Positions 7,691 through 16,705 are shown, counted from the first letter of the stretch. The stretch: DNA of 64,000 nucleotides from Saccharopolyspora_C sp047200635 (GCF_047200635.1 NZ_JBJZOI010000018.1:1-64000), one strand, 5' to 3'. The notes: generated by a model not told the origin, from the letters alone. Program-made: numbers and translations.

Positions 7691-9409
7691 TCAGCTCTCC
7701 TCGGGGGCGCCGCCGAAGCGGGCCCGGTAGGACTCCAGGTCGTCTTCGGTGATCTTGGCGAACAGGACCGGCGGGACGGTGAAGTCCGCGCCCGCCGGGA
7801 CGAGTTCGAGCGCGCCGGCCTCGGCGGGGGTCACCCAGCGCCGCGCCGGGTCGTCCGAGGAGAACACCGCGCGCATCGCCTGGGCCGTCGCCGGGATCAG
7901 CGGCTCGGACAGCACCGCGTACAGCTGGATCAGGTTCATCGCGGTGCGCAGCGTCAGCGCCGCCGCCTCCTGGTCGGTGCGGATCTGGATCCACGGGGCC
8001 TTCTCCTCCAGGTAGGAGTTGCCCGCGCTCCACAGGGACCGCAGCGCCTGCGCGGCCTTGCGGAAGTGCTTGGCGTCCAGGTGCTCCTGGTAGTCCTCGA
8101 CCAGGCCGGAGATCTCCGCGGCGAGCCGCCGCTCCGGCTCACCGGGCTCGCCGCCGGCCGGGACCTGGTCGCCGAACCGCTTGCGGCTGAACGAGAGGAC
8201 CCTGTTCACGAAGTTGCCGAGGGTGTCGGCGAGATCCTTGTTCACCACCGAGGCGAACAGCTCCCAGGAGAACGAGGCGTCGTCCGACTCGGGAGCGTTC
8301 GCGATGAGGAAGTAGCGCCAGTAGTCGGCGGGCAGCAGCTCCAGGGCCGCGTCGGTGAAGATCCCGCGCTGGTCGGTCGTGGAGAACTTCCCGCCGTAGT
8401 AGGTCAGCCAGTTGAAGGACTGGACGAAGTCGACCTTCTTCCACGGCTCGCGGGTGCCGAGCTCGGTGGCCGGGAACATCACCGTGTGGAACGGGACGTT
8501 GTCCTTGGCCATGAACTCGGTGTAGGTCACGTCCTCGGCCTCGTACCACCAGGACTTCCAGTCCCGGTCGGCCGGAGCCAGGTCGGACCACTCCTTGGTG
8601 GCGCCGATGTATCCGATCGGGGCGTCGAACCAGACGTAGAAGACCTTGCCCTCGGCGGCCAGCTCCGGCCAGGTGTCGGCGGGAACCGGCACGCCCCAGT
8701 CGAGATCGCGGGTGATCGAGCGGTCCCGCAGCCCCTCGGTGATCCACTTCCGGGCGATCGAGGAGGACAGGTTCGGCCATTCCCCGCTCGCCTCGTCCAG
8801 CCACCCCTCCACCTCGTCGGTGAGCTTCGACTGGGTGAGGAACAGGTGCCTGGTCTCCCGGACCTCCAGCTCGGTGCTGCCGCTGATCGCCGAGCGGGGC
8901 TCGACCAGGTCGGTGGGGTCCAGCACCCGGGTGCAGTTCTCGCACTGGTCGCCGCGGGCCTTCTCGTAGCCGCAGTGCGGGCAGGTGCCGATGATGTAGC
9001 GGTCCGGCAGGAACCGGCCGTCCGCCGGCGAGTAGACCTGCCGCACGGCCTGCTGCTCGATGAAGCCGTGCTCGTGCAGCTTGCGCGCGAAGTGCTGGGT
9101 GATCTCGCGGTTCTGCTCCGAGGAGCTGCGTCCGAAGTGGTCGAAGGAGAGCCCGAAGCCGCGGTAGATCTCGGCCTGGATCCGGTGCTGCTGCTCGCAG
9201 AACTCGGCCACCGGCAGCCCGGCGGCCTTCGCGGCCAGCTCGGCCGGGGTGCCGTGCTCGTCGGTGGCGCAGATGTAGAGCACCTCGTTGCCGCGCTGGC
9301 GCAGGTACCGCGAGTACACGTCGGCCGGGAGCATCGAGCCGACCATGTTGCCCAGGTGCTTGATGCCGTTGATGTACGGAAGCGCACTGGTCACGAGGTG
9401 GCGGGTCAT
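7691..9409 (-). CDS. metG: Methionyl-tRNA synthetase
   Basis: Class I synthetase charging tRNA-Met, in the cytoplasm. The N-terminus has the HIGH-like HLGN in YINGIKHLGNMVGS, the four-cysteine knuckle CPHCGYEKARGDQCENC (about residues 142-160), WFDAPIGYIG, and the KMSKS-like loop GGKFSTTDQRG. The helical anticodon-binding domain follows, and the protein ends after 572 residues without the C-terminal tRNA-binding dimer domain, matching the form seen in Streptomyces. ATG 9409 begins MTRHLVTSALPYING, the normal N-terminus. It lies between cysG (convergent) and a TetR gene (divergent) and has no apparent link to the corrin genes. Confidence 0.97.
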   Translation of the reverse strand: MTRHLVTSALPYINGIKHLGNMVGSMLPADVYSRYLRQRGNEVLYICATDEHGTPAELAAKAAGLPVAEFCEQQHRIQAEIYRGFGLSFDHFGRSSSEQNREITQHFARKLHEHGFIEQQAVRQVYSPADGRFLPDRYIIGTCPHCGYEKARGDQCENCTRVLDPTDLVEPRSAISGSTELEVRETRHLFLTQSKLTDEVEGWLDEASGEWPNLSSSIARKWITEGLRDRSITRDLDWGVPVPADTWPELAAEGKVFYVWFDAPIGYIGATKEWSDLAPADRDWKSWWYEAEDVTYTEFMAKDNVPFHTVMFPATELGTREPWKKVDFVQSFNWLTYYGGKFSTTDQRGIFTDAALELLPADYWRYFLIANAPESDDASFSWELFASVVNKDLADTLGNFVNRVLSFSRKRFGDQVPAGGEPGEPERRLAAEISGLVEDYQEHLDAKHFRKAAQALRSLWSAGNSYLEEKAPWIQIRTDQEAAALTLRTAMNLIQLYAVLSEPLIPATAQAMRAVFSSDDPARRWVTPAEAGALELVPAGADFTVPPVLFAKITEDDLESYRARFGGAPEES

Positions 9410-9636
9410 TCCGGGATGCTCCTAAACCGGTTGCGGTGAGGCTGCGCGCCCGCGGGCGCGGAAACCGTCCGCGACGCCGCGCGGCCACCGCCGTCCGTCC
9501 CCGCTGGGGACCACCGCACCGGCGCTCTGCGCGCGTCGCGAACCAGCGCACATCCTACCGGCAGCGCCCGGGCAGCCCCGGGCGCGGTGCTCGCGGCGGG
9601 CGACCCGGCCGCGCGGGGACGTGGTCAAATGGCGGG

Positions 9637-10215
9637 GTGGGTGAGCAGCAGGGGGAAGGCAAGCGGCGCCGGATCCGGAATCCGGAGTGGACGCGCCAGG
9701 CGATCATCGACGCGCTGCTCTCCGCGATCAACGAGGGGCAGTACGCGCCGACGGCCCGGGACGTCGCCCAGCGGGCGGGGGTGTCGGAGCGCAGCGTGTT
9801 CACCCACTTCCGGGACTTCGACGACCTCCGGGCGGCCGCCGCGCGGCACCAGCGCAGCCGGATCCGCGCCGCGCTGGTGCCGATCTCCCCGGCGCTGCCG
9901 CTGACCGAGCGGGTGGATCTGGTGCTGGCGCAGCGGGAGGTGGTGTTCGGGCTGATGGCCCGCGTGCGCGTGGTGGTGCTCTGGCACCTTCCGGAGGGCC
10001 CTCCGCTGGACATCGACGACATGCTGCGCGGGCAGCTCGCCGAGGCGTTCGCGGCCGAGCTGGCGGTCAGCGACGACGCCGAGCAGCTGCTGGACGCGCT
10101 GGAGATCGTGTCCGGCTGGGCGCTGCGCTTCCCGCTGCAGGTGCAGCGGCAGCGCGATCCCGCGCGGGTGACCGGCGCCGCGCGCCGCGCGATGCTCGCC
10201 CTGCTCACCGCGTGA
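9637..10215 (+). CDS. TetR/AcrR family transcriptional regulator
   Basis: About 192 residues. The helix-turn-helix near residues 20-65 reads TRQAIIDALLSAINEGQYAPTARDVAQRAGVSERSVFTHF, the typical TetR DNA-binding segment, with TARDVA where TTxxIA is usual. The C-terminal part is an all-helical ligand-binding domain without close recognition. GTG 9637 places the fold at the usual distance; longer in-frame starts upstream add Arg/Pro-rich sequence with no match. It is divergent from metG and convergent with the FAD reductase at 10255-11490. The regulated gene is not evident. Confidence 0.85.
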   Translation: MGEQQGEGKRRRIRNPEWTRQAIIDALLSAINEGQYAPTARDVAQRAGVSERSVFTHFRDFDDLRAAAARHQRSRIRAALVPISPALPLTERVDLVLAQREVVFGLMARVRVVVLWHLPEGPPLDIDDMLRGQLAEAFAAELAVSDDAEQLLDALEIVSGWALRFPLQVQRQRDPARVTGAARRAMLALLTA

Positions 10216-10254
10216 GCGGGCGACGGCCCGCGAACACCGGGCCGTCGCCCCTGC

Positions 10255-11490
10255 TCAGCCCGGCACCCGGTCGAGTTCCGCGAGTGCTTCGTCCCAGGGC
10301 CGGGGCTCGGCGACCAGCGCCCGCAGCGCCCGAGCCGGCTTCGGCGGCACCCCGATCGTGAGCGCCCCGCGGGCCGAATTCCCGCGCCGGTACAGCGCCG
10401 CGACCTTCGGCGACCCCGGGTCGGCGTCGTCGAGCACGCGCAACCGCACCTCGTCCGGCTCGCCCAGGTCGCCGAACGCCTGGATCTTGAACCGGTACTG
10501 GTCGGACCAGAAGTACGGCACGGGGGCGAACGGGGTCCGCTCCCCGAAGCGTTCCGGCGCCAGTTCGGCCAGCAGGTTCCGCGCGGCCGCCATGCCCTGC
10601 TCGGTGGCGTTCATCCGGTGCTCCACCCGGACCTCGCGGCCGAGCACCGGGTGCGGCCAGCGAGCCACGTCCCCGGCCGCGTAGACGCCGGGCGCCGCCG
10701 AGCAGAACTCGTCGCAGCCGACGCCGTCGGCGAGGTCCAGTCCGCTGCCCGCCAGCCAGCCCACCGCTGGTGCGGAGCCGATCGCGACCAGCACCGCGTC
10801 CCCGGTGATCTCCTCACCTCCGCTCAGCCGGACCCCGCGCGTCCGTCCCCCGTCGTGGAGCAGCCCGGCGACGGACTCACCGAGCCGCAGCTCGACGCCG
10901 TGCGCCCGGTGGGCGGCGGCCAGCACCGCGCCCGCCTCGGCACCGACTGCTCGTTCCATCGGCACCGCTTCCGGGGCGACGAGGACGACCTCGTGCCCGA
11001 GATCCCGGGCGACGGCGGCCACCTCGACGCCGAGCACACCGGCACCGACCACCACCAGCCGCCGCCCGGGGGAGGCCAGCGGTGCCCGCAGCGCCAGCGC
11101 GTCGTCGAGGGTGCGCAGCACGTGCGCGCCTGGTCCCTGCTCGGGCAACGCGCGGGCCGCGACGCCGGTCGCGATGACCACGCCGTCGCACTCCAGCGCC
11201 TCCCCGCCGAGCAGCACCCGCCGGTTCGCCACGTCCAGCCCGGTCGCGCGGGTGCCCAACCGCAGGTCGAGGTCGAGTCCGTCGAGCGCGTCGACGGCCC
11301 GCAGCTCGGCGCGCTCCGGTGCCCACGCGCCCGACAGGACCTGCTTGGACAGCGGCGGCCGGTCGTAGGGCCGGTGCGGTTCGGCGCCGATCAGCGAGAT
11401 CGCCCCGTCCCAGCCGCTGCGGCGCAGCTGCTCGGCCGCGGTGAGCCCGGCGGCGGACGCGCCGATCACCGCGATGCGCGCGGCGCTCAT
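10255..11490 (-). CDS. FAD-dependent ferredoxin reductase-type oxidoreductase
   Basis: 411-residue pyridine nucleotide-disulphide family flavoprotein without a redox-active CxxC pair, resembling ferredoxin/rubredoxin reductases that feed cytochrome P450 or Rieske oxygenases. FAD-binding GASAAGLTAAEQLRR is at the N-terminus, RPPLSKQVL follows, the NAD(P)-binding VVVGAGVLGVEVAA is near residue 150, and the second FAD motif GVYAAGDVARW is near residue 270. The reductase C-terminal domain (PVPYFWSDQYRFKIQAFG) is complete. ATG 11490 overlaps the stop of a 36-codon ORF by ATGA, implying translational coupling. No ferredoxin or P450 gene is adjacent, so the electron partner is unknown. Confidence 0.92.
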   Translation of the reverse strand: MSAARIAVIGASAAGLTAAEQLRRSGWDGAISLIGAEPHRPYDRPPLSKQVLSGAWAPERAELRAVDALDGLDLDLRLGTRATGLDVANRRVLLGGEALECDGVVIATGVAARALPEQGPGAHVLRTLDDALALRAPLASPGRRLVVVGAGVLGVEVAAVARDLGHEVVLVAPEAVPMERAVGAEAGAVLAAAHRAHGVELRLGESVAGLLHDGGRTRGVRLSGGEEITGDAVLVAIGSAPAVGWLAGSGLDLADGVGCDEFCSAAPGVYAAGDVARWPHPVLGREVRVEHRMNATEQGMAAARNLLAELAPERFGERTPFAPVPYFWSDQYRFKIQAFGDLGEPDEVRLRVLDDADPGSPKVAALYRRGNSARGALTIGVPPKPARALRALVAEPRPWDEALAELDRVPG

Positions 11491-11597
11491 CCGCCGACCC
11501 GCGCGGCCGGGCGCCGCCGGTCGAACGCGCGCCGATCGGTCGGGGGAGCGCTGTCCAGCGGCACCGCGGTGCCGCCCTCGTCGATGGTGATCTCCAT
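11487..11597 (-). CDS. Possible 36-residue protein coupled to the FAD reductase
   Basis: A short ORF beginning MEITIDEGGTAVPLD and ending in an Arg-rich segment. Its TGA overlaps the reductase ATG (ATGA), and a GAGGGAG ribosome-binding-like sequence lies just before its ATG, although the spacing is tight. The position is where a ferredoxin gene often sits, and the first residues recall a ferredoxin N-terminal strand, but no cysteine is present. It may be a translational-coupling leader, a real micro-protein, or a worn-down ferredoxin gene. I cannot assign a function. Confidence 0.4.
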   Translation of the reverse strand: MEITIDEGGTAVPLDSAPPTDRRAFDRRRPAARVGG

Positions 11598-11692
11598 GCT
11601 CCCTCTCTACCCGCCGCGGGTTCCGGCGTCACCAGCCGCCGCCCCGGGCGGGCGCAAACCCGACCCGCCGCCCGGCCGCGCGGGGGCGTCGG

Positions 11693-11887
11693 TCAGCGGT
11701 CGTAGCGGCCGGACCGGAGGGCGGCGAGGAAGTCCGCCCACTGGCGCGGGCCGGCGAGCAGCACTCCGCCGCGGCGGTGCTTGCTGTCGCGGATCGCCAC
11801 GCCCCCGCCCGCGCGGCCGATCTCGACGCAGTTGCCGTTGGGGTGGGTGTAGGTCGAGGTGCGCCAGCCGGGGACGGGGTCGCTCAT
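11693..11887 (-). CDS. DUF397 domain protein
   Basis: 64 residues with the DUF397 pattern: WRTSTYTHPNGNCVEIG near the start, AIRDSKHRRGGVLLAGPRQWADFLAALRSG at the end. DUF397 proteins are small actinobacterial partners almost always encoded next to an XRE/DUF5753 regulator, as here. The ATG overlaps the stop of that regulator by four bases (ATGA), so the pair is co-translated. Members of the family act with the regulator in a WhiJ-like or toxin/antitoxin-like manner in some cases; the target in this organism is unknown. Confidence 0.95.
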   Translation of the reverse strand: MSDPVPGWRTSTYTHPNGNCVEIGRAGGGVAIRDSKHRRGGVLLAGPRQWADFLAALRSGRYDR

Positions 11888-12741
11888 GCCGCTGCCTCCA
11901 GTCGGCCCGCGGTCCGCTCGATGAGGTCGGCCGTCTCCGCCGGGCTCAGCGCCAGCTCGGTGATGCGCCGCACGGCGTGCCGGTAGGCGCGCACGTCGTC
12001 ATCGTCGGGCACGAAGGCGCCCGAGCTGTAGTGCTCGAAGTGCACGACCGCGGGCGCGTCGGGGAAGTCGTAGAGCACGAACGGCCCCGCGAGCCCGGGA
12101 TGCCACCCGATGCGCGGTGGCACCACCTGGACGGTGATGTTGTCCCGCTCCGCCAGCACCAGCAGCCACCGGAGCTGATCGCGCATCACCTCAGCGCCGC
12201 CGATGCCGTCGAACAGCGAATCCTCGCCGATCAGCGCGGTGAAGCTCGCCGGGGACGGGCCCGTGACGACCTCGCGGCGCCGGGTGCGGACCGCGACGCG
12301 GCGCTCCGCCTCGCGCGGCGCCAGCCCGCCCGCCGCGCACACCGCGCGGGCGTACTCGGAGGTCTGCAACAGCCCGGGGATCGCCATCGGTGCCCACTCG
12401 ACGATGGCGGAGGCCGAGCGCTCGCACTCCACCGCCCCGGCGAGCTGCTGCGGGATGCCGGGCATCCCGACGGTGAGCCAGTTCGGTTCGCCCGCGTGCC
12501 TGGCCAGGTCCAGCAGCCGCCGCCGCTCCGGGCCGGTGACCCCGGCCACGGCCAGCAGCGAGGCGACGTCCTCCGCCGCGGGCACCCGCCTGCCGGTCTC
12601 CCAGTGCGAGACGGTTCCGTGGCTCAGGCCCAGCCGCTTGCTCAGCTCGCGGCCGCTGATCCCGGAGTCCTCCCGCACGGAGCGGATCGCGGCGGCGAGG
12701 GCGCGGGCGCGGGGCGTGATCCCGCCGGTGTCCACAGGCAT
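11884..12741 (-). CDS. XRE-family regulator with DUF5753 domain
   Basis: 285 residues. The N-terminal helix-turn-helix reads REDSGISGRELSKRLGLSHGTVSHWETGRRVP (about 22-55). The rest is the DUF5753 ligand-binding-like domain (WAPMAIPGLLQTSEYARAV, QLRWLLVLAERDNITVQVVP, FVLYDFPDAPAVVHFEHYSSG). These WhiJ-type regulators are numerous in actinomycetes and usually pair with DUF397. ATG 12741 is the first good start; a long upstream extension of the same frame runs antisense to helR and is spurious. It is divergent from helR, and the gap holds a rifamycin-associated-element-like sequence 120 bases upstream of this start. Confidence 0.92.
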   Translation of the reverse strand: MPVDTGGITPRARALAAAIRSVREDSGISGRELSKRLGLSHGTVSHWETGRRVPAAEDVASLLAVAGVTGPERRRLLDLARHAGEPNWLTVGMPGIPQQLAGAVECERSASAIVEWAPMAIPGLLQTSEYARAVCAAGGLAPREAERRVAVRTRRREVVTGPSPASFTALIGEDSLFDGIGGAEVMRDQLRWLLVLAERDNITVQVVPPRIGWHPGLAGPFVLYDFPDAPAVVHFEHYSSGAFVPDDDDVRAYRHAVRRITELALSPAETADLIERTAGRLEAAA

Positions 12742-12860
12742 GGAGCGGATCGTAGCCAGCGGGAGGGGCGCGGAGCGTGCGCTGAAACGGGGAACGGCGG
12801 GGGCATCCGAGGGAACGCCGGGCGCGGTTCCTCCTCCCGTTCCAACGTACAGCGCACCAG

Positions 12861-12880
12861 GGGGCTTGCGGCAAGACCCC
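12861..12880. promoter_or_regulatory. Rifamycin-associated element (RAE)-like inverted repeat
   Basis: The sequence GGGGCTTGCGGCAAGACCCC is an imperfect dyad (GGGGCTTGC against GGGGTCTTGC). It matches, to one or two bases from memory, the RAE found upstream of rifamycin-responsive resistance genes in actinomycetes, including helR. It lies 147 bases before the helR start in the divergent gap, the expected setting for rifamycin-dependent induction. Confidence 0.8.
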
Positions 12881-13026
12881 AGCGGTGGCGCACAATCGCC
12901 GATCGAACCCGTGACCTGCGCGCCTGGGGGAGTCGAGCGCGCGGGAGGATCCGGCATCCGCGCGCCCGCACGGCCGCGCGGCCGGTCCGGGTGGGATCCA
13001 CCACCGCTCAGCGCTGCGAAAAGAAC

Positions 13027-15216
13027 GTGTCCATTCAGGGGTATGACGAGGAACTGCGGTCCGAGCGCGAGCACGTCGCCGGGCTCTACGCGCGGCTCGA
13101 CGCCGAGCGCGCGCGGGTGCGGCAGCGGTTCGCCGGGGCGCTGGCCGACCACGGCGGCACCGCCGTCGAGCGCGACGTGGAGGTGCGGTCGCTGGCCCGC
13201 GAGGCGAAGCGGCTGGACGTGGCCGACCACGGGTTGTGCTTCGGCAGGCTCGACGCCATCACGGGCGAGCGCAGCTACATCGGCCGCATCGGGCTGTTCG
13301 ACGAGGACGACGACTACGAGCCGGTGCTGCTGGACTGGCGCGCCCCGGCGTCCCGGCCGTTCTACGTGGCCACCGGGGCGAACCCGGAGAACGTGCGGCG
13401 GCGCCGCCAGTTCCACAGCAGCGGCCGGCACGTCGTCGAGTTCACCGACGAGCTGCTCGGGCGGCCGGACGGGGCGGAGCACGGGGACGCGGCGCTGCTC
13501 GCGGCGGTGAACGCACCGCGCGGCGAGGGGATGCGCGACATCGTGGCCACCATCCAGGCCGAGCAGGACGACATCATCCGGCTCGACCACCCCGGCGTGC
13601 TCGTGATCGAGGGCGGCCCGGGAACCGGCAAGACGGTGGTGGCGCTGCACCGCGTCGCCTACCTGCTCTACACCCAGCGGGAGCGGATGGAGCGCCACGG
13701 CGTGCTCGTCGTCGGCCCCAACCCCGCGTTCCTCGACCACATCGGGCGGGTGCTGCCCGCGCTGGGCGAGTCGGAGGTGGTGTTCGCCACGGCCGGAGGC
13801 CTGCTGCCGGGACTGCGCGCCACCGCCGAGGACGCCCCGGACGTCGCGCGGATCAAGGGATCGCTCGCGATGCCGGAGGTGCTGGCGGCGGCGGTCGCCG
13901 CGCACCAGCGGCTGCCGGAGGAGCCGCTGCCGGTGCGGTTGGGCGGCGCGGAGCAGCGGATCACCGCGGACGTCGCGGAGTGGGCGCGGGAGGAGGCGCG
14001 GGCGTCCGGGCTCCCGCACAACGAGGCCCGCGCCGTGTTCGCGGAGATCATCACCTACGTGCTCAGCGAACGGGCGATCTCCCGGATCGGGCGCGGCTGG
14101 CTGGGATCCGAGGACCGGCCGGCGCGGGCGAAGCTGAAGGCCGAGCTGCTCGCCGAGCTCGCCGGCGACGAGCAGTTCACCGCCGCGCTCGACGCGCTGT
14201 GGCCGGTGCTGACGCCCGAGGCCGTGCTCGACGGGTTGTGCTCCAGCCCGGAGCGGCTGCGGGCCGCGGGCGCCGATCCGTCGCTGCTGCGCGCCGCCGG
14301 TGCGGGGTGGACGGTCTCGGACGTCCCGCTGCTCGACGAGCTCGTCGACCTGCTCGGCAGGGACAAGGCCGCCGAGGAGCGGGCCGCGCGCGCCGCCGAC
14401 CGGGAGCGGGCCGCCGAGGCCGCGTACGCGGCCGAGGTGATGGACCAGCTCACCGGCCGCCAGGACTCGATGGACGACGAGGACCACCTCTACGCCACCG
14501 ACCTGCTGCACGCCGAGGACCTGGCGGAGCGCTTCGGCGAGCACGACACCCGCGTGCTGGCCGAGCGCGCCGCCGCCGACCGGGACTGGACCTACCGGCA
14601 CGTGGTGGTCGACGAGGCGCAGGAGCTCTCCGCGATGGACTGGCGGGTGCTGATGCGGCGGTGCCCGGCGCGCTCGTTCACCGTCGTCGGCGACCTCGCG
14701 CAGCGCCGCTCGGAGGCCGGGGCGCGCTCCTGGGGCGAGATGCTGGAGCCGCACGTGCCGGGCCGGTGGGAGTACCGCTCGCTCGCGGTGAACTACCGGA
14801 CCCCGGCGGAGATCATGGCGGTGGCGGGCGAGCTGCTCGCCGAGTTCGCCCCCGCCAGCACGCCCCCGGAGTCGGTCCGCTCCTGCGGGGTGCGGCCCTG
14901 GGCGCGGCGGGTCGCGGACGGGGAACTGGCGGCGGCGGTCGAGGAGTTCACCCGGGAGGAAGCCGAACGCGAAGGCACCAGCGTCGTGATCGGGCCCCCG
15001 GAGGTGCCCGGCGCGGTGCCCGCCTCGGCGACCAAGGGCCTGGAGTTCGACGCGGTCCTGGTGGTGGAGCCCGAGCGGATCCTCGCCGAGGGGCCGCGCG
15101 GCGCCTCGGAGCTCTACGTCGCGCTCACCCGCGCCACGCAGCGGCTCGGCGTGCTGCACCGCGAGCCCCTGTCCCGGGCCCTGTCCGGCCTGGCCGCGGT
15201 GGAGCCCGCGAGCTAG
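13027..15216 (+). CDS. helR: HelD/HelR-type RNA polymerase-recycling helicase
   Basis: 729-residue superfamily 1 (UvrD/Rep-like) ATPase of the HelD class. The N-terminal coiled arm (DEELRSEREHVAGLYARLDAERARVRQRFAGAL) precedes an SH3-like segment (YIGRIGLFDEDDDYEPVLLDWRAPASRPFY). Walker A GGPGTGKT is near residue 196, the large middle insertion follows, Walker B VVVDEAQE is near 527, and the final motifs include KGLEFDAVLVVEPERI and LYVALTRATQRLGVLHRE. HelD proteins dislodge stalled RNA polymerase from DNA; the HelR subgroup also displaces rifamycins and gives resistance. GTG 13027 places the coiled arm at the N-terminus. The RAE-like site upstream supports the HelR assignment. It ends four bases before the convergent MFS gene. 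Confidence 0.9.
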   Translation: MSIQGYDEELRSEREHVAGLYARLDAERARVRQRFAGALADHGGTAVERDVEVRSLAREAKRLDVADHGLCFGRLDAITGERSYIGRIGLFDEDDDYEPVLLDWRAPASRPFYVATGANPENVRRRRQFHSSGRHVVEFTDELLGRPDGAEHGDAALLAAVNAPRGEGMRDIVATIQAEQDDIIRLDHPGVLVIEGGPGTGKTVVALHRVAYLLYTQRERMERHGVLVVGPNPAFLDHIGRVLPALGESEVVFATAGGLLPGLRATAEDAPDVARIKGSLAMPEVLAAAVAAHQRLPEEPLPVRLGGAEQRITADVAEWAREEARASGLPHNEARAVFAEIITYVLSERAISRIGRGWLGSEDRPARAKLKAELLAELAGDEQFTAALDALWPVLTPEAVLDGLCSSPERLRAAGADPSLLRAAGAGWTVSDVPLLDELVDLLGRDKAAEERAARAADRERAAEAAYAAEVMDQLTGRQDSMDDEDHLYATDLLHAEDLAERFGEHDTRVLAERAAADRDWTYRHVVVDEAQELSAMDWRVLMRRCPARSFTVVGDLAQRRSEAGARSWGEMLEPHVPGRWEYRSLAVNYRTPAEIMAVAGELLAEFAPASTPPESVRSCGVRPWARRVADGELAAAVEEFTREEAEREGTSVVIGPPEVPGAVPASATKGLEFDAVLVVEPERILAEGPRGASELYVALTRATQRLGVLHREPLSRALSGLAAVEPAS

Positions 15217-15220
15217 TCGA

Positions 15221-16435
15221 TCAGGTGGTCCTCGCCGCGGGCTGGGCGAGGGCCACCACCGCGGCCACCGCGAGGACGCCGACGGACATGAGCAGGCCCG
15301 CGGTGATCCCGCCGCCGTCGGACAGCGCCCCCGCCAGCACCGGCCCGGCGCACTGCCCGGCGGCGAACACCGCGGTGAGCGCGCCGATCGCGCCCGCCCA
15401 CCGGTGCGGCGGCAGCGCGTTGCGGGCGGTGGTGGTCACCGCCGTGACCACCGACAGGAACGAGCACCCGAACAGCACCGCCGAGGCGAACTCGGCCAGC
15501 ACGCCGGTGGACAGCAGCGGCAGCCCGGCTCCCGCCGCGAGCACCACCAGCAGCACCGCCAGCGCCCGCCCTCCGCGCCACCGCGCCAGCATCGGCCCCC
15601 ACGCGAATCCACCCGCGATGGCCGAGGCGCCCAGCAACGACCAGAACGCCGAGATCTCCCCGGAGCTCGCGCCGCGCGCCTCCAGGTAGGCGCCGATGAA
15701 GGTCATGTACGCGATGTAGCCGACGCCGAACAGCCCGTAGGCGGCCAGGGTCGCGAGCAGCGGGCCCGGGGAGAAGCGCTCCCCGTCCGGCGCGGGCGGC
15801 GGCACCGGGGTGCGGCGCGCGGCGGGCAGCACCAGCAGCACCGAGGCGGTGGCCAGCAGCCCCAGCACCACCCAGCCCCAGCGCCAGGCGCTCTCCGGCG
15901 GGGCGCCGTGCAGCACCGGCGGCAGCGCCAGGCCGGACAGCAGCACGCCGAGACCGCCGCCGCTGAAGTAGATCCCCAGCAGCACCGCGGGCCGCCCGCC
16001 CGTGCTGCCCTGGCCGAACCGGGTGGCCAGCACGCCGCCGATGACGAAGGCCACCGCCCCGGAGGTGCCGGTCAGCAGCCGCAGCGCGAACAGCACCACC
16101 ACGTTCCCGGTGCTGGCCGAGGCCAGCATGAGCAGTCCCGTCGCGATCAGCCCCCCGAGGAACAGCCGCCTCGGGTGCGCGCGGCGGCCGAGCGGTGCCG
16201 CCAGCAGCGCGCCGAGCAGGTAGCCGAGCGCGTTCGCGGTGTTCATCAGGCCCGCCGTGGCGAACGACCAGTCCAGCGCGCTGCTCATCGAGGGCAGCAG
16301 CAGGCCGTAGGCGAACCGGCCGAGTCCCTGCGCCGAGCACGAGCCGAGCGCCAGCCCGAACGCCACCAGCACGTCGATCGCGAACGGCCGCACCGCCCGA
16401 GGGGCGGGCGGGGAGAGCTCGGGATCCCGGGTCAT
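15221..16435 (-). CDS. MFS transporter, YbfB/YjiJ type
   Basis: 404 residues with twelve predicted hydrophobic segments. The first is VLVAFGLALGSCSAQGLGRFAYGLLLPSM, the GxGRFxYxxLLP motif of the YbfB/YjiJ branch of the major facilitator superfamily. A cytoplasmic loop of Pro/Arg-rich sequence separates the two halves (near residue 215). The substrate of this group is unknown. ATG 16435 follows GGAGGC with good spacing; longer in-frame starts lack signal. Being convergent with helR it need not be co-regulated with it, although an exporter next to a rifamycin-response gene is worth noting. Confidence 0.9.
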   Translation of the reverse strand: MTRDPELSPPAPRAVRPFAIDVLVAFGLALGSCSAQGLGRFAYGLLLPSMSSALDWSFATAGLMNTANALGYLLGALLAAPLGRRAHPRRLFLGGLIATGLLMLASASTGNVVVLFALRLLTGTSGAVAFVIGGVLATRFGQGSTGGRPAVLLGIYFSGGGLGVLLSGLALPPVLHGAPPESAWRWGWVVLGLLATASVLLVLPAARRTPVPPPAPDGERFSPGPLLATLAAYGLFGVGYIAYMTFIGAYLEARGASSGEISAFWSLLGASAIAGGFAWGPMLARWRGGRALAVLLVVLAAGAGLPLLSTGVLAEFASAVLFGCSFLSVVTAVTTTARNALPPHRWAGAIGALTAVFAAGQCAGPVLAGALSDGGGITAGLLMSVGVLAVAAVVALAQPAARTT

Positions 16436-16613
16436 CGGCGCCTCCGTTCCGCACCCAGCTGACCAGCCGGCGCGGCCCGAATCCACCCGACGTGCCCACC
16501 ACCACCCCGAAACCGGACACCCCGGCACGCATCTCCGCGCGGCGAGCCGAACTCATCTCCGCTACCGGTCCGGGCGAAACGGTCGATCAGGGCGATTCGC
16601 CGAGCGTCGCGGA

Positions 16614-16674
16614 GATTTCGCGTGAAATCGTGCCTCCGGGCGCGGGAGAGGGCGCGATTTCTCGAGAAATCGCG
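16614..16674. repeat. Palindromic repeats, same family as 5338-5401
   Basis: GATTTC-GCGT-GAAATC at 16614-16629 and a perfect 22-base palindrome at 16653-16674 (core GCGATTTCTCGAGAAATCGC). They share the GATTTC-N4-GAAATC design with the pair after cbiG. They lie in the gap between the MFS start and the cobN 3' end. Function unknown: terminator, protein-binding site or mobile palindromic repeat. Confidence 0.7.
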
Positions 16675-16705
16675 TGCAGTTCTGCCGGGGCGTGGCGAGG
16701 TCCCA

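Noticed and set aside
7691..9409. A second, antibiotic-resistant type methionyl-tRNA synthetase
   Set aside because: The sequence closely follows the ordinary Streptomyces-type MetG in length, zinc knuckle and KFST loop; nothing marks it as a resistance variant.
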